Shown here piece by piece: positions 1 to 48,940 of a DNA stretch of 64,000 nt. The translations under genes were made by a program, and so were the position numbers. The notes below the pieces were generated by a model that worked only from the letters and a program-made list of their open reading frames with translations, had not been told where the DNA came from and ran no database searches. Numbering within the stretch: position 1 is the stretch's first letter; each line of letters opens with the position of its first letter. Origin of the DNA: Haliclystus octoradiatus (taxonomy: Eukaryota; Cnidaria; Staurozoa; Stauromedusae; Haliclystidae); NCBI GenBank assembly GCA_916610825.1, contig OU744447.1:6889402-6953401 (forward strand). Reading direction: 5' to 3'.

Positions 1-729
1 GGCCATTGGCCAGCCTAGCATAAATGAGTCAGTATATGAATATGGATTAGTAAAGTTCAACGTTATGACAACAACAGACATAAGTTTTATTTGATCAGTT
101 GCAGTTGATCGTATTTACTGCCTTATTAATACCAACCTGGCTAGGTTCGGACCATCACTCTGCGTCCTGCGTCTGCGAAGCAACCTTCTCAAATTCCAGT
201 TTCTGGTAAAGAAAACGACTGCTTGCTTTACGATAAATTATGTTCTTACATTCAAAACACTTTGAGTTAAATTACCATCAAGAAGAAAATGATAATAGAG
301 AGCATTTTGAGTTTTTACAAATGAAACAGAAAACATATCAAGACGTCGAATTTAGCAATGTCGAACACTCATTTTGTTTTTACTTTTGTGATTTCAATAG
401 CAGTCTCGGCTAGACTTCGGGTTTTAGCGAGGTTTTACGCATGCGCATTACAAAACATGTTTCTTAGTGGGCCCGCTTTTTACCCTCATTGATGTTAGCC
501 TGTATGAAATGGAGTTCTGACGTAATGCACACAGGCTAACGGCGTTTGACTAAGCTTTGACTGACACGGTGTAAACGCGGGTAACCCCGCTTTCAATTTC
601 AATGTAGCCTCATTGACAACTACGAGCATGCTGGGTATTCAAAAGCTCTCACTCAACATTATTTCAATTTAGAGTTTGAAAATAAAATTTATTTGTGAAA
701 CTAGGTATATTTAGTCTTATTCTGCAAAA
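1..729. promoter_or_regulatory. Upstream region of the ELAV-like gene
   Basis: This is non-coding DNA at the left edge of the window, upstream of the RRM gene. A short perfect inverted pair (GTTAGCCTGT at 494-503 and ACAGGCTAAC at 531-540) encloses a CRE-like TGACGTAA near 518. No TATA box stands out just before the start codon. The last 60 bases are AT-rich and could be 5' UTR. The region is presumably promoter because of its position; no element in it is proven. Confidence 0.35.
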
Positions 730-2248
730 ATGAATCGAAAAAATGGCGTAGAATATGTACCCAACAATTTGATAGTAAATTATTTACCTCAAAGCATGAA
801 ACAAGAAGAAGTAAGAGTGTTATTTGATCGAGTTGGCGATGTTAGAAACTGCAAACTTGTTAAAGATCACCACAGTGGAATAAGTCTTGGTTACGGGTTT
901 ATAGAATTTTCAACAAGCGCTGAAGCTCAAAGAGCTATCGCGGAATTCGATGGAACAAGTGTACAAGGAAAAATTATCAAAGTTAGCCATGCAAGGCCAT
1001 CATCATCTGATATTAAAAATGCGAATTTATATATCACCGGTTTACCACCCACAGTTGACGAGCAAAGACTAAGTGAACTTTTTTCACCTTTTGGTGTTAT
1101 TATAACACAAAAAATATTGCATAATACCACAGGAGAATGTCAAGGAATAGGTTTTGTACGATATAATCGAAGATCTGAATGCGATGAAGCTATCTCCACA
1201 ATGAATGGAACTGTAGTTGATAATTCCCCTGTACCTTTAACAGTTAAATATGCCCTCCAACCTGCTGCAAAACACACACATTCACAATCAGTAGGATCTC
1301 ACAATGAACCTATATCAGCATTAAATCCAATGCGTGGTCAGTTAAGATATAATCCTATGACACCACGTGCTCCATCTGGTATTGGTGGTGCGGCTGCCGC
1401 AACATTATCACCACAAATGGCAGCTAATAAGCCACAAGTACCATGGTGTGTCTATGTTGCAAATTTGCATACAACGGCATCTGATCTTGATTTATATAAG
1501 ATCTTCAGTCCACTTGGTGCTATTATAAGTGTGAAAGTGATATGTGATATGATGAAACCAGATCATCCATGTAAAGGTTACGGATTTGTTAACTTCAGAA
1601 AATATGAAGATGCGTATAGTGCTGTGGTTACCATAAATAATACTGCATATGAAGGGAAAGTTTTACAAGTCTCTTTCAAAGCATCCAAAGGGTATGTTAC
1701 TTAAATGATGTATTCCAGAAACATGTTGAAAACAGGAATTATTGTTTATTAACTAATTATTTTGTTGTATTTAACAAACGAAGTGGTTAGAGTTCCGGTC
1801 CGGCGACTGGACCTCTAACAGCGTTTAATGAAAGTATTGACTCAGATGGCAGTGCAACCGGAATTCAGATCTGATCTTTTTTATAAACACTGACCACTGA
1901 CCTGCAGAACTGTAGCCAAGGGGGAACAACATTAGGGATCGATAAAATGGGGGATTCTGAATTTTTTGTTGAGGTTTGAAAAATTAATTATAAAAATAAC
2001 AATTGTCTTCTGAATTTGCTCCAAGCCTTCCAGAATCTAGAATTTCAGGATTCCTAGTTTTGTCAAACCCTGGAAATATGTTTTCGTAGTTGCATGCAAA
2101 TCACACAATATTTACGATATTTTGATTCAGGCAAAATGTCATGCAGCCACCAGCAGCTCCCCACTCTGCCATGGAGGCACAAATTGGTGGTCCACCGCTT
2201 GGGTATGATGCATTATTGGGTCTTGAGAAGCAATATCTTCCATTTTAA
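730..2248 (+). CDS. ELAV/Hu-like RNA-binding protein, three RRMs, two exons
   Basis: Proposed CDS is join(730..1691, 2131..2248), 359 aa. RRM1 (about residues 14-90) has RNP2 LIVNYLP and RNP1 LGYGFIEF. RRM2 (about 98-175) has LYITGL and QGIGFVRY. After a hinge of about 60 residues, RRM3 (about 238-316) has VYVANL and KGYGFVNF. Two close RRMs, a hinge and a third RRM is the ELAV/Hu plan; such proteins bind U/AU-rich RNA and affect splicing or mRNA stability. The unspliced frame stops at 1704, but a good donor (GTATGT at 1692) and an acceptor after TTTTGATTCAG (2130) join in frame to a short exon ending EKQYLPF. That tail is not one I know from ELAV proteins. All three RRMs in one exon suggests retrocopy ancestry, as in intronless elav of Drosophila. 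Orthology is not resolved. Confidence 0.85.
1692..2130 (+). other. Intron of the ELAV-like gene, containing a MITE-J relic
   Basis: GT-AG intron of 439 bases. Positions 1949-2073 match the dispersed family J (sequence around TTCTGAATTTTTTGTTGAGG, ending near TTTGTCAAACCC), a degenerate copy of the element also seen at 2788, 6681, 33821, 56215 and 62829. Confidence 0.6.
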
Positions 2249-2513
2249 ATGTTTCAATGCCAGAATGAAATCACAAAAACGTTCACATTAAGAATGATCA
2301 TGTAAACGTCAACAAGTTGAAATGGTAATTTCTTGCTTTGTGTTAATTGTTGATGTTGTTTATGATGTTGTTGACATTATTTAATCCAAACAATATATCT
2401 AGGTGATATTATATAGAATATATATATCAAAACTTTAAACTTCATTATTATAATTTTATCATTAATTTGATTTATCATTTGTTATTATTATTATAATGAT
2501 TTACGTATTTGTT

Positions 2514-2519
2514 AATAAA
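2514..2519 (+). terminator. Candidate poly(A) signal AATAAA for the ELAV-like gene
   Basis: AATAAA lies about 265 bases after the TAA at 2246-2248, in an AT-rich stretch that fits a 3' UTR. No other strong signal is closer. Assigned by position only. Confidence 0.4.
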
Positions 2520-2787
2520 CATTTAATAAGTATCTATTCTATCATTATATTTCGTTTCTTTATTTTATATCTTTTACTGCATTTTTAATTTTTTTATTGT
2601 TCGTTGAAATCAACTTGATTATTCGTTTTTTTTTTATCTAGCATAAATTGCTTTAGCAGCAAATCCACAATCTTCGTAATGAGGTAGTCCCATAAAAATA
2701 ATCAATCAATCATATGGACACTTTGACTAGAAGATAGTTATTGGTCTAGAATTATTCACTATGATATTATGAACTAATTAGAGTCAG

Positions 2788-2949
2788 TACCCGGACAAAA
2801 GATTTAGCCTTCTGAAATCTTGGAAAGTTTTCAACTTTTTCTTCTGAATTTTTTGTTGAGGTTTGGCATATAAATCAGAAATTTATCAATTTTCTTCTGT
2901 ATTTCTCTAGCCTTCCGGGATATAGGATCCCCACTTTTGTCGGACCCTG
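2788..2949. repeat. MITE-like family J copy
   Basis: The ends are degenerate inverted repeats of the type GGTCCGACAAAAG (right end TTTTGTCGGACCCT). The internal segment TTCTTCTGAATTTTTTGTTG is shared with the other copies. Confidence 0.65.
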
Positions 2950-3680
2950 ATTAGAGTCAACAAATATTTTAAAATTTGCATCTGAACTAGTTCCAGACTT
3001 TTATCGTTATAACTGAAATAGAAATGAAAAGAGCCTGGAATTAGTTCCGATGAACATTTAAAAATATTTTTGGACTCTGATTAGTTCAATAATTAGGGAA
3101 ATAATTGTAGACTATTTCCAATAACTATCTTATAGTAAAAGTGTCCATACAATTGATTGATTTTTTAATTGATGGGACTATAATTACTGAAACAGATTGT
3201 AGATTTGCAGCTTAAGCCTGCGTCACAAGCTCAATTCATTTGCAAAAAAGAATAAGGCCTGTGCAATACTCTATGTTGCTCTATGCCATCGCATGTCTGG
3301 GTAGTGAACAATTTATGGTAAATACTCAACATTTTCTCATCATCTCTGTGAAGTGAAAAGGAAAATCTCATACCATAGATCACAATGACTACAGGTACAC
3401 TGAAGAAATGAAGTATTAAAGCAAGTAGTAAATGTATTGTTCAGATATTACTGGCCAGGATATCACCTGATTGGACAGAACAACAAAGCGTATTACAGAC
3501 ACATTATTACATAAATGAATTGACGTTTGTAAATGCAAGCAAGCATGATTGCGCTCTATCCAGTAGTGTAACCAGTTTATATCACTTGTGCAACAAGGCA
3601 ACAGAGGATTTTCAACTTTCTTAACCCCCCACACAAAACTGCTACTTTGGTGGAAGTTGAGCTGTTTTATCAGTCTTCTA

Positions 3681-3856
3681 AATATGTTTCAAAGTAAATG
3701 ATAACGACAAGAGAATACTAGGAGGATTAGTGCAACATTTTAAATTATCAATGTAATTCATTTTTAGCTTGAAAATGAATTACATTGATAATTCGAAGCG
3801 TTGCAATAAGCCTCCTAGTATTCTCTTGTCGTTATCAATCACTTTGAAATGTTTTA
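3681..3856. repeat. Long hairpin (inverted repeat, arms about 80 bp)
   Basis: The left arm containing ATAACGACAAGAGAATACTA is matched in reverse complement by TAGTATTCTCTTGTCGTTAT on the right, with a loop of only about 8 bases near TTAGCTTG. Arms are near-identical apart from small mismatches. A foldback MITE is the likeliest explanation. Confidence 0.8.
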
Positions 3857-4991
3857 CAAAGAAACTTCTTCTAAATATGTTACATTGGAATTGTGAGCCA
3901 TTACGTATCTTTCAAATGTTCTGTCCTGCTAAAGGCTAATAATTAATCTGTGATTAAAAATGGGTTTTCGGATTTAATTAATCAGCGTTGTAAATTATCT
4001 GATTTGATGATAAAGCAGTGAATATTACTGATTTAAAAACCCTGAAAGACGATTTTAAAGGCATGATTAATGCGAAGTCAGTCAAAAAGACAATGATACA
4101 TTTTCACAAATAATGTTTGACAGATCTTAAAGAGTTTTCCAGGCAATTATAATTGAAACCAATGACTTAAATAGCAGTATAGGAAAAAGAAAATCTAGAC
4201 CGAAGATGAGATTTTCCTATTTATAATAAACTTTCAGGAAAAAGAACTTCTCTAAAATAATATTATTCCTGGGTTTCTACGAGTGATTGACATTTTCTAA
4301 TCCAATCAGAAATATCACTTATCTATTTTTTAACTATATGTTATATTATTATTTTTTTCAATTTTAACAATCATTTTGGCCTAGATTTTATTTTTCAATA
4401 CAATTATTTTGGTTCAAGTTTTTACAATGGAGTTGGTATTTTCTTTCTATTATTTGAAGAATTTTAAAGGTAACAAATTATGTGATATGTTTATATTTAT
4501 CTATATAAATTTTTACTAATTTATTTCTTACTATTAAGTCTATTATTTTTATTGCTCACATTACTCATAATAGAAATTTCAAATAATATTCAAACAATGG
4601 TAGAAAATTAGGCAATAGTCAGCGGATAACTAATCGGCATCGAGCATTGGTAAATTTCATTATCGTCTCACCCCTTTAGATAATTTCTTCTTGTTGATCA
4701 AATTCTAAAGCAAGCTATGAATAAATATGCATAAATAAGTTAAATTATTTTATGGTCAAACGTTGTTTAACATGTAACGTTTACATTAAGACCGCTTATT
4801 TTAATGTTCAATTTCTGAATGTTATTGGGCTATTGGCAGGGTTCAATAAAATGGAGGTTTCTGAGACCTCTGAGACCTGGAAGAGAAGCATAAATTCAGA
4901 ACGAAGAGAAAGCAATAATAATGCTAGGTCTGTTCAAGTTTTTTTAGTTAGAAAAATCATTTGCTTTTTTGAACCAAGAAGTAAAATTATG

Positions 4992-5171
4992 TACACTCAA
5001 ACCTGTTATAACAGTCACCTCTACACAGTGGCCACCTGTCTATAGTGGTCACTCTTGCAATGTCCAAAATAGTATTTTCTATTAAATCAAACTGTATATA
5101 AAGGACACCTGTCTATAATGGTCAAATTATCTAACTCTCGTAGCTGACTGTTATATACAGGTTTCACTGTA
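4992..5171. repeat. MITE-like family A copy (TACACTCAAACCTG...CACTGTA)
   Basis: A 180-bp element whose ends are inverted repeats: CTCAAACCTGTTATAACAG on the left, CTGTTATATACAGGTTTCAC on the right. The same interior (GTGGCCACCTGTCTATA) recurs at 29652 and 30624, with degraded or nested copies at 26190, 44984 and 62566 and a fragment at 13856-13900. Confidence 0.8.
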
Positions 5172-6058
5172 GTTGTTTTCATATTTTATGACAATAACCT
5201 TCAAATAAAAAGATGTGCAAATGTTTGTATGATGAAATCACCCCCCTCCCCCCTTCAAAAAAAATTTGGAAGGGAAAATTGGAATTCCGATAGGATCTTG
5301 GTTATTGATATCTGTTAGCTTTCCGGGCTGTATTGAAAGGTTGTTCGTAATATGCGATACGCAAGTCCAGTTCCACTCTGATTATTTTATATTGGATCAG
5401 TCAATGTCAGTTTAGATGTTTCTGAAGTTTTTCGTTCAAATATTAATAATTTTGAAGCATAAGATTTAGATTATAATGGCTACATTTGCTTATTTTGTTT
5501 GACGTTCCAACATATCAGATCTGCCTTACACATTTAGTGACATTATTTTCTAATATTTTTTAAATTGAGCAGAATTTCCTACATAAAACATTTGAAATTA
5601 TAAGTTTGATAAGAAGACAAGCAATGGAATATATGTAATTTTGCGACGTTTCGTCTATTCTATCGCTTGTATTCCTATCAAACTTATTAAGAAAAAAGTT
5701 TTTTTATAGAAAATATAATATTCAACTTCTATCAATTAAAAGAAACCAAAACATTTTCCACATCATTACGATTTGTACATTACATATTATTAAAAGGGTA
5801 TCACTTATTCATAACAAAATTTAATATATTTATTAAATTATTTTGTTTAAACTTCGATGTCGCATATCCCAAATTCATTATTATCATTACAGTTACTTTT
5901 TTGTAGCTCTCTCTCTCTTCATTATTATTGATTTTTTTTTCAATTATATATGACTTTTTAGTAGTACGTCCTTGTGAATACGTTTTTGGCAGCATTTTGT
6001 TAATGCTAAATTGCAAATAAGTTAATTAAGTTAATATTGGTTAAACTAAAATCTTGAA

Positions 6059-6192
6059 TACAGTAGAAACTGTCTATAACGGTATCCCTAAGAAGAAAGA
6101 TATCAAACTTCACCAGGAACATTAGTTGAATTCAGTGCGATATAAACAATAATCTGCTTTACAAGGTGACGTTATAAACAGTTTCTACCGTA
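6059..6192. repeat. MITE-like family B (TACAGTAGAAACTGT...ACAGTTTCTACCGTA)
   Basis: A 134-bp element with about 20-bp terminal inverted repeats: CAGTAGAAACTGTCTATAAC on the left, GTTATAAACAGTTTCTACCG on the right, bounded by TA. Only this copy was seen. Confidence 0.75.
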
Positions 6193-6680
6193 TAAATATA
6201 TTTTCACTGTGAACACTGTTGCTTCATCCAGTCTTCATTCATTACTGGTAGTAGCAGCTTAACCAAAAGGCTTCATAAGCTAATTCATTAGTATGCGTTT
6301 TGATTTTTCTTTGTGTATTGTTTTCAGAAACATTAACTGGTTTGCCTAACTGTGGAGCTACTGATTGCTATATTGTCTTTAGAGTTCTCATCAGTATTGG
6401 ACAAAGTACGCAATGCTGCTGCAAGTATGTAAGTTTTTACATTTTTAAACTTTATTCTAAATAATTGTGACTTGTCTGTGCTGCAGGCTAACATTTTCAT
6501 AGTCTCTTGAAAATATTTACAAATATGAATGGCATTGTGACGCTAGCGGGATAGAGTTCATTAGCCTAGCTCCACAAGGCCCACTATTCCGCTGCGTACC
6601 TGCGCTCATCTGCCCTATACGCAGTGAAGTGAAGTACAGGGGCATGTGGCACAGGTCTAAGAGTTCATGAGCAGTCATAT

Positions 6681-6891
6681 TCAGTGTCCAACTAAAGATT
6701 CAGCCTTCTGGAATCCTAGAGGCATTTTAACATTTTCTTCTGAATTTTTTGTTGATGTTTGACCAATAAATCATTAAAAATATCAATTTTCTTCTGAATT
6801 TTTTGTTGATGTTTGACCAATAAATCATTAAAAATATCAATTTTCTTCTGATCTTGCTTCAACGTACATTCCTACTCTTGTCGGACCTTGG
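6681..6891. repeat. MITE-like family J copy with internal tandem duplication
   Basis: Same family as 2788-2949. An internal unit of about 55 bases (starting TTTTCTTCTGAATTTTTTG) is present twice in tandem, perfectly repeated, so that duplication is recent relative to the element. Confidence 0.7.
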
Positions 6892-7215
6892 CCATATTAA
6901 ACAGGATTACAGCCTGTCTCATGGATTGACCTCTCGACCTGAGTTAGCTGGAGATGTTGCTAATTAAAGCAATACCTCACTCATTATGTCGCTACTGTAA
7001 TACAATTTATTTTTGCTTTCATTTTTAGGACATCCAGTTTCCATACTTTGCAAATGTAGATTTTCTATTTAAACCTTGTACTGTATGTTTTTATTACAGC
7101 TTTGAATTGAGTATAGAGAAAGTGGAATATGTAATACCACATTGCTAGGTAGCCTATTGGTTTACTGAAATGTAGCTGATCAATATTAACCCATGGATAA
7201 TATTTTGATAGACTA

Positions 7216-7360
7216 GTCAAAAATCAGACAATCATGTTTGCTACTCAAAGTTTCACGCCAAGGCGATCGTTGTCAGGCAATCTGATTCTAGGAATAGATT
7301 GCCTGATGATCGCCTTGGCGTGAAACTTTGAGTAGCAAACATGATTGTCTGATTTTTGAC
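7216..7360. repeat. Near-perfect hairpin, arms about 65 bp
   Basis: GTCAAAAATCAGACAATCAT starts the left arm and its exact reverse complement ends the right arm; only about 12 bases separate the arms. Pairing is almost perfect, so it is young or kept by gene conversion. It encodes nothing. Confidence 0.85.
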
Positions 7361-7811
7361 TTCATATTTTATATATTAAATAAAGCTCTGCTGTATAGCA
7401 TTGAGCCCTATGTTCAATCAGTAAAACAACTTAAAACAGATTATTTGTATTTATAAATGTAGCATTGTAGATGATATTAATTGCAATCGATCCCTATTTA
7501 TTGCCAACATTATTTCAAACATTGTTACTTTAAACCAATGACGACGATTGATATTAAAATCAATAATGCTGATTTACTCATGCTGTTTTGTTTTTTCTTT
7601 GATTTGTTGCACTTTATTTCCTTGTAATGACAGTGGATATTGTCCAGAAAATCGAGCATGAATTTGGTATTGTGAGCAGCATCTCTGCATTGCTATATAT
7701 TGACAACTGAGGCCTTTCTGATGCCATGAAATCTGTTGAAATTGATATGTAGTTGCGGTTGATACCAATATAGAGCATACACAATCATTGCTTTTAGCAT
7801 AATGAGCCACT

Positions 7812-7971
7812 CCCTGCAAAAACGTTTAACAGTTCATGAACCTTCACAGACAGTTCATAAAAGTTTAACCTTCACGGACAATTCATAAAAATTTGGGGCT
7901 ACTTAACGTTCATGAACTGTTCATGAATAGTCCACGAACTGTTCATAAACTCTTAACTGTTTTTCGCAGGG
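7812..7971. repeat. MITE-like family E (CCCTGC...GCAGGG, GTTCATGAAC-rich)
   Basis: Ends CCCTGCAAAAACGTTTAACAG and its inverse with AACTGTTTTTCGCAGGG. The interior is full of the palindromic motif GTTCATGAAC. Other copies: 32077-32215 and 33217-33361, with fragments near 26695-26752 and 32676-32730. Confidence 0.75.
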
Positions 7972-9016
7972 GCTAGACTATAGAAATAAAGAGTATTACG
8001 GGCGCCTTTGGGTGGACGATACCATCTCAATTACTATTACACAGTCCAGTACATGTAAGGAAAGCCTTGAGAGGTGGAGACATTGTCTCACTAAATTTAG
8101 AAGCTACTACTGGGCTCTATTGATATATTTTGGAAATATGCACAATTTCCCGTACTCTAAATACAGGCATGCAGCATTCCCCATAAAGTGTACTACCAAG
8201 CATTACATGCACAATTATCTCTGTTAGTGTTTGCGAGGATCTGTAATTACAGCACTACTTAGTACCAATGTAGTCATTTGTCAAGCCTTTTTAGTACCCT
8301 TGTAGCGAGTGGAATGAACGAAGTATTAATTAATACCACCACACATACATAGGCATTGATAAAATATATATTTGTGAAATAGTTGTAGCTGGCCACCAAC
8401 AGGGAGAGGATGAATGAGGGTTAATATGACCGTTGATAAACAGAGCCTCTATGAAGGTGGACCAGCTTTGCTAATATAGGTGTTGTCGCCACGAAGGGCA
8501 GACGAGAAGAGGGTTGATATATTACATACAGTGATTTACATTACAAGGTATACGTGATTACAAACGGAAGCTTTACATTTAACAAAGGAAATACATTATG
8601 ATAAACAATAGGCACAAAACAATCCACTACACCCTCTCTGTTTATGTTCACATATTCCTGATCATCACCCATACAAACTTTTGTTGGTGATCGTAATAAA
8701 TAAAAGTGCTAAATAAATTGATTTTGTTGGAAAATTAATTTGAAGAAAGTCGACCTCATTGGTGTGTTCAAACTAAAATAAATAGTAATGAAGTTAATTA
8801 TTAAAAATTTGTATTTTGAAAGATTTTGTCATGCAAATTGTTAGGGTCAAATATGCCCCCATCAGAAATTGGATACTACATAAATGTCCCCCTTTGAAAT
8901 CGGCCCCGCCTCAACTGTTAGTTTCAAAGCGAGGTAGGTTTTTAAAGCTGAAAAACCGCCATCTTTCGAAGCAGTAGAAGAAGATTTGTGAATTTGTATG
9001 TGAATTTTTGTTGGAA

Positions 9017-46219
<37,203 letters not shown>

Positions 46220-46654
46220 TTGAAAAAAAGAAGTTGTTGGTTTAGTAAGAGCCTGTGGTGGTGTTTAAGACCACTATCGTGTCTGCTTCCTATAGTCTTT
46301 TGGTGAACGTCTGAGCACAAGTCAGACTGTTTCCTTTTTGAAATTATTTAATTAAATTCTGATTTCAAATCGTTCTAGTTTGTTTGCAGTGTCCAATAAG
46401 TATACCTGGTTTAGCTTGTAACATTATAGAAACAAAAATTTTGATTCAAACAATTCAATTTACTACAAAAACCGCAGTATCCTGGCTCAATAATGATGCA
46501 AACAATCTCAAATTTTAAGAAGTTAGAAAAGGCAATCATCTTCCATCATACTTTTCATTATAAACAAAATTCTCAATCGTAGAAATGAAAGTGAAGAAGG
46601 AGCTTGAGAATGAACAACTATATATTTTTTATTACATATTTATCTTTTTTCTTG

Positions 46655-47170
46655 AAAGGTTTTTATTTTAATTGCTGTTGTTGTTGCTTCTACTTGTTTA
46701 TGTGGTGTTTGGTTGTTGTTTTCATTTGTTGCTGTTGTAAGATGATATTTTATCTTTGTTGAAATTGTTGTTGTTTGCTTGGTCATGAATTGTTGTTTTA
46801 TGTTGTTACAGTTTGTTTTCTTGTTTGTTCATGAAATGTTTGTTGTTTTTGCTGTTTTTGTTGTTATTATTTGTTGGTTTTGTTTTTTTTTTTTTGTTTG
46901 TTCATGAAATGTTTATTGTTATTATTTGTTTTCATGGGTGTTGTTTTTGTTGTTATGGTTTGTTTTCTTATTAAATGTTTGTTGTTTTTGTTGTTATTAT
47001 TTGTTTTCTTGTTTGTGGTTTTTGTTGTTTTTATTGTTATTATTTGTTTTAACGTGTGTTATTTTATTGTTATGGTTTTCTTTCTTTGTTTGTTCGTGAA
47101 ATGTTTATTGTTATTGTTTGTTTGCTTGTTGATCTTGAAATTGCATTTGTTTCTTTGTTATTTTTAATAG
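46655..47170 (+). other. T/G-rich strand-asymmetric tract after ZRANB2
   Basis: About 500 bp made of TGTTGTT, TTGTTATTATTTG and TTTGTTC words with few C or A, starting about 435 bases after the ZRANB2 stop. No strong AATAAA precedes it, and an ATTAAA lies near 47200, so it could be part of the 3' UTR. The 98-codon Phe/Leu/Val frame in it is low complexity, not a gene. Confidence 0.6.
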
Positions 47171-48055
47171 TTTTCTTGTTATAATTATAAATCTATTCTG
47201 ATTAAAGTTATTATGATTTTCTGTTTCCCTTTCATGAAAGTTTTTAAATTACTTCTTTACAGATACCCTCAATGATTGAACATGATTAAAAAGATAGAAC
47301 ATTTAATAACAAACATTTAAACTATTACATCACCATACTATAAATCATAGTGGATGGATATGGATGCATACGCAGGTATTACTATTATTATTTTATTGTA
47401 TAGGTTTTAGTATAGACCATTTCACAATATATATGATATAATGTATATCAAGTTATACTCTGTATTATTAACATTTAGTCATCAAAGTATTGAAATTGAA
47501 GATCATTTGAACGAGTAATAAATTGGTTATGCTGATTTGAGCATGAAGTAATGCGCTAAACTTGTTGTTAATCGTTCGGTCAACCTGATATGAAACTTTG
47601 AAGTTGTATATATTCAATTTGGAGTTGTATATATTCATGTATTAGGAATATTTGCAAGATGGTTTCCATAAACCCGTTTGCGAGCAGATTGGCTCCACAA
47701 AGCTCAGCAACTGCTCAGCAGTAAACCCAAGGTTGACTGAACGCAATGTAGAGCGCAATGTGTGGAGCTATAATGATTCTAGTCATCCAACGCAATATTT
47801 GCTGTGCAAGCGCTCTCTAAGCGGTGAGCTAATGTTTTGTCCCGTACACGAGGAAATTTATTGCATCAGCTAATACTGTTACCTCAATTTCTGAAATTTA
47901 TTTTACTTTCAAGAATGATGACCTAAAAGTAAAAAGTAAAAAATAAGAAATTATGAAATCCGTAAAATCATAATTCTAAATATGAAAGCAAAATTAAATG
48001 ATGTAAACTTTTTGAATTTGTGCTGGGGAACCAAATTCGCAGGATCACACTCCTT

Positions 48056-48319
48056 TTGACCAAAGAGTTGGGACACGCAACTTTTGATGCTCGAAAATTG
48101 TCATTTGCCTTTCATTGAAAACGAGGTTTTCCTTTTGAACAAAAGGATTTTCGAATTCATGATATTATTTTGCGCGCTTCGTTCAAATTTCGCGAGCCTG
48201 GTTTTGACGGAGTAAGTGGCTTATGGCGTCCATAAAAACATGTGACTGACATCTGTCCAATGAGAGCTGAAAGCGGCACATGAGAGAGTGTCCCAACTCT
48301 TGTAAATAGATGGCTCTGC
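48056..48319. repeat. Family F MITE, inverted relative to the other copies
   Basis: Ends AAGAGTTGGGACACGCAAC on the left and CCCAACTCTTGTAAATAGAT on the right; the interior shares TTTGCGCGCTTCGTTCAAATT-like sequence with 37609-37860. Confidence 0.7.
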
Positions 48320-48885
48320 TTGTGACAACCTGCAGTTGACTCATGACCAATTTCCTCCTTCTTTCCAACACAAATTATAGTATGCGTTTGGAATTAATTT
48401 GATTAGAAGCCTACCATTTTGCAATCGCTAAGGAGGGTTTTTACTAGACGTATTTCTATAAAAAATACCTATTATCCAGAAATGCAGGATAGCTCATCAG
48501 GAATTCCTGTGATTTGTCCGATTTGTTATTAATGTCCCAAAGATTAGATGTCCACCACCTCATCATTTTCTTTTTATATGAGATGCCGAAATCATAAATA
48601 ATAAAAATTCAAGCAGGTGACATTTTTTAAAGTAATGTATACAAATAAATTATTATCGTCATTATCGTTATCACCAATCTGCTTCTATAATTTTGTAAAG
48701 GAAAGTTTATTTGTCTCTCTGAAATGCGAGAAACAAGTGCCTGGATATATACGGCAACCATTTGAATATTATTTGGTCTGCGACAGCATTCAATCTTCGT
48801 ATTGAAAAAAAAGACATTGTATTGTATTTTTTATAATGAGCCTTTTGAAAAAGAGCCTGTCTATAGGCTTGATGGTTTATCTTAA

Positions 48886-48940
48886 TAAATGATGATGATG
48901 ATGACGATGATGATGACGATGATGATGATGATGGTGATGA
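48886..48940 (+). repeat. GATGAY microsatellite
   Basis: About 50 bp of GATGATGAC/GATGATGAT units. It resembles the codons of the acidic ZRANB2 exons but has no splice context. Confidence 0.85.

Larger units (their letters stand above)
2520..9016. other. Intergenic region between the ELAV-like gene and ZRANB2
   Basis: I see no convincing gene here. The stretch holds family J elements (2788-2949, 6681-6891), two large hairpins (3681-3856, 7216-7360), a family A MITE (4992-5171), a family B MITE (6059-6192) and a family E element (7812-7971). Small ORFs at 3416, 4752, 5801, 7574 and 8012 show no domain and mostly overlap repeats. Positions 8330-8640 have a repeat-like look but no terminal structure I can define. 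Confidence 0.55.

Noticed and set aside
46871-47167. 98-codon Phe/Leu/Val-rich 'membrane protein' ORF
   Set aside because: It comes from the T/G-rich low-complexity tract; such frames appear by composition alone.
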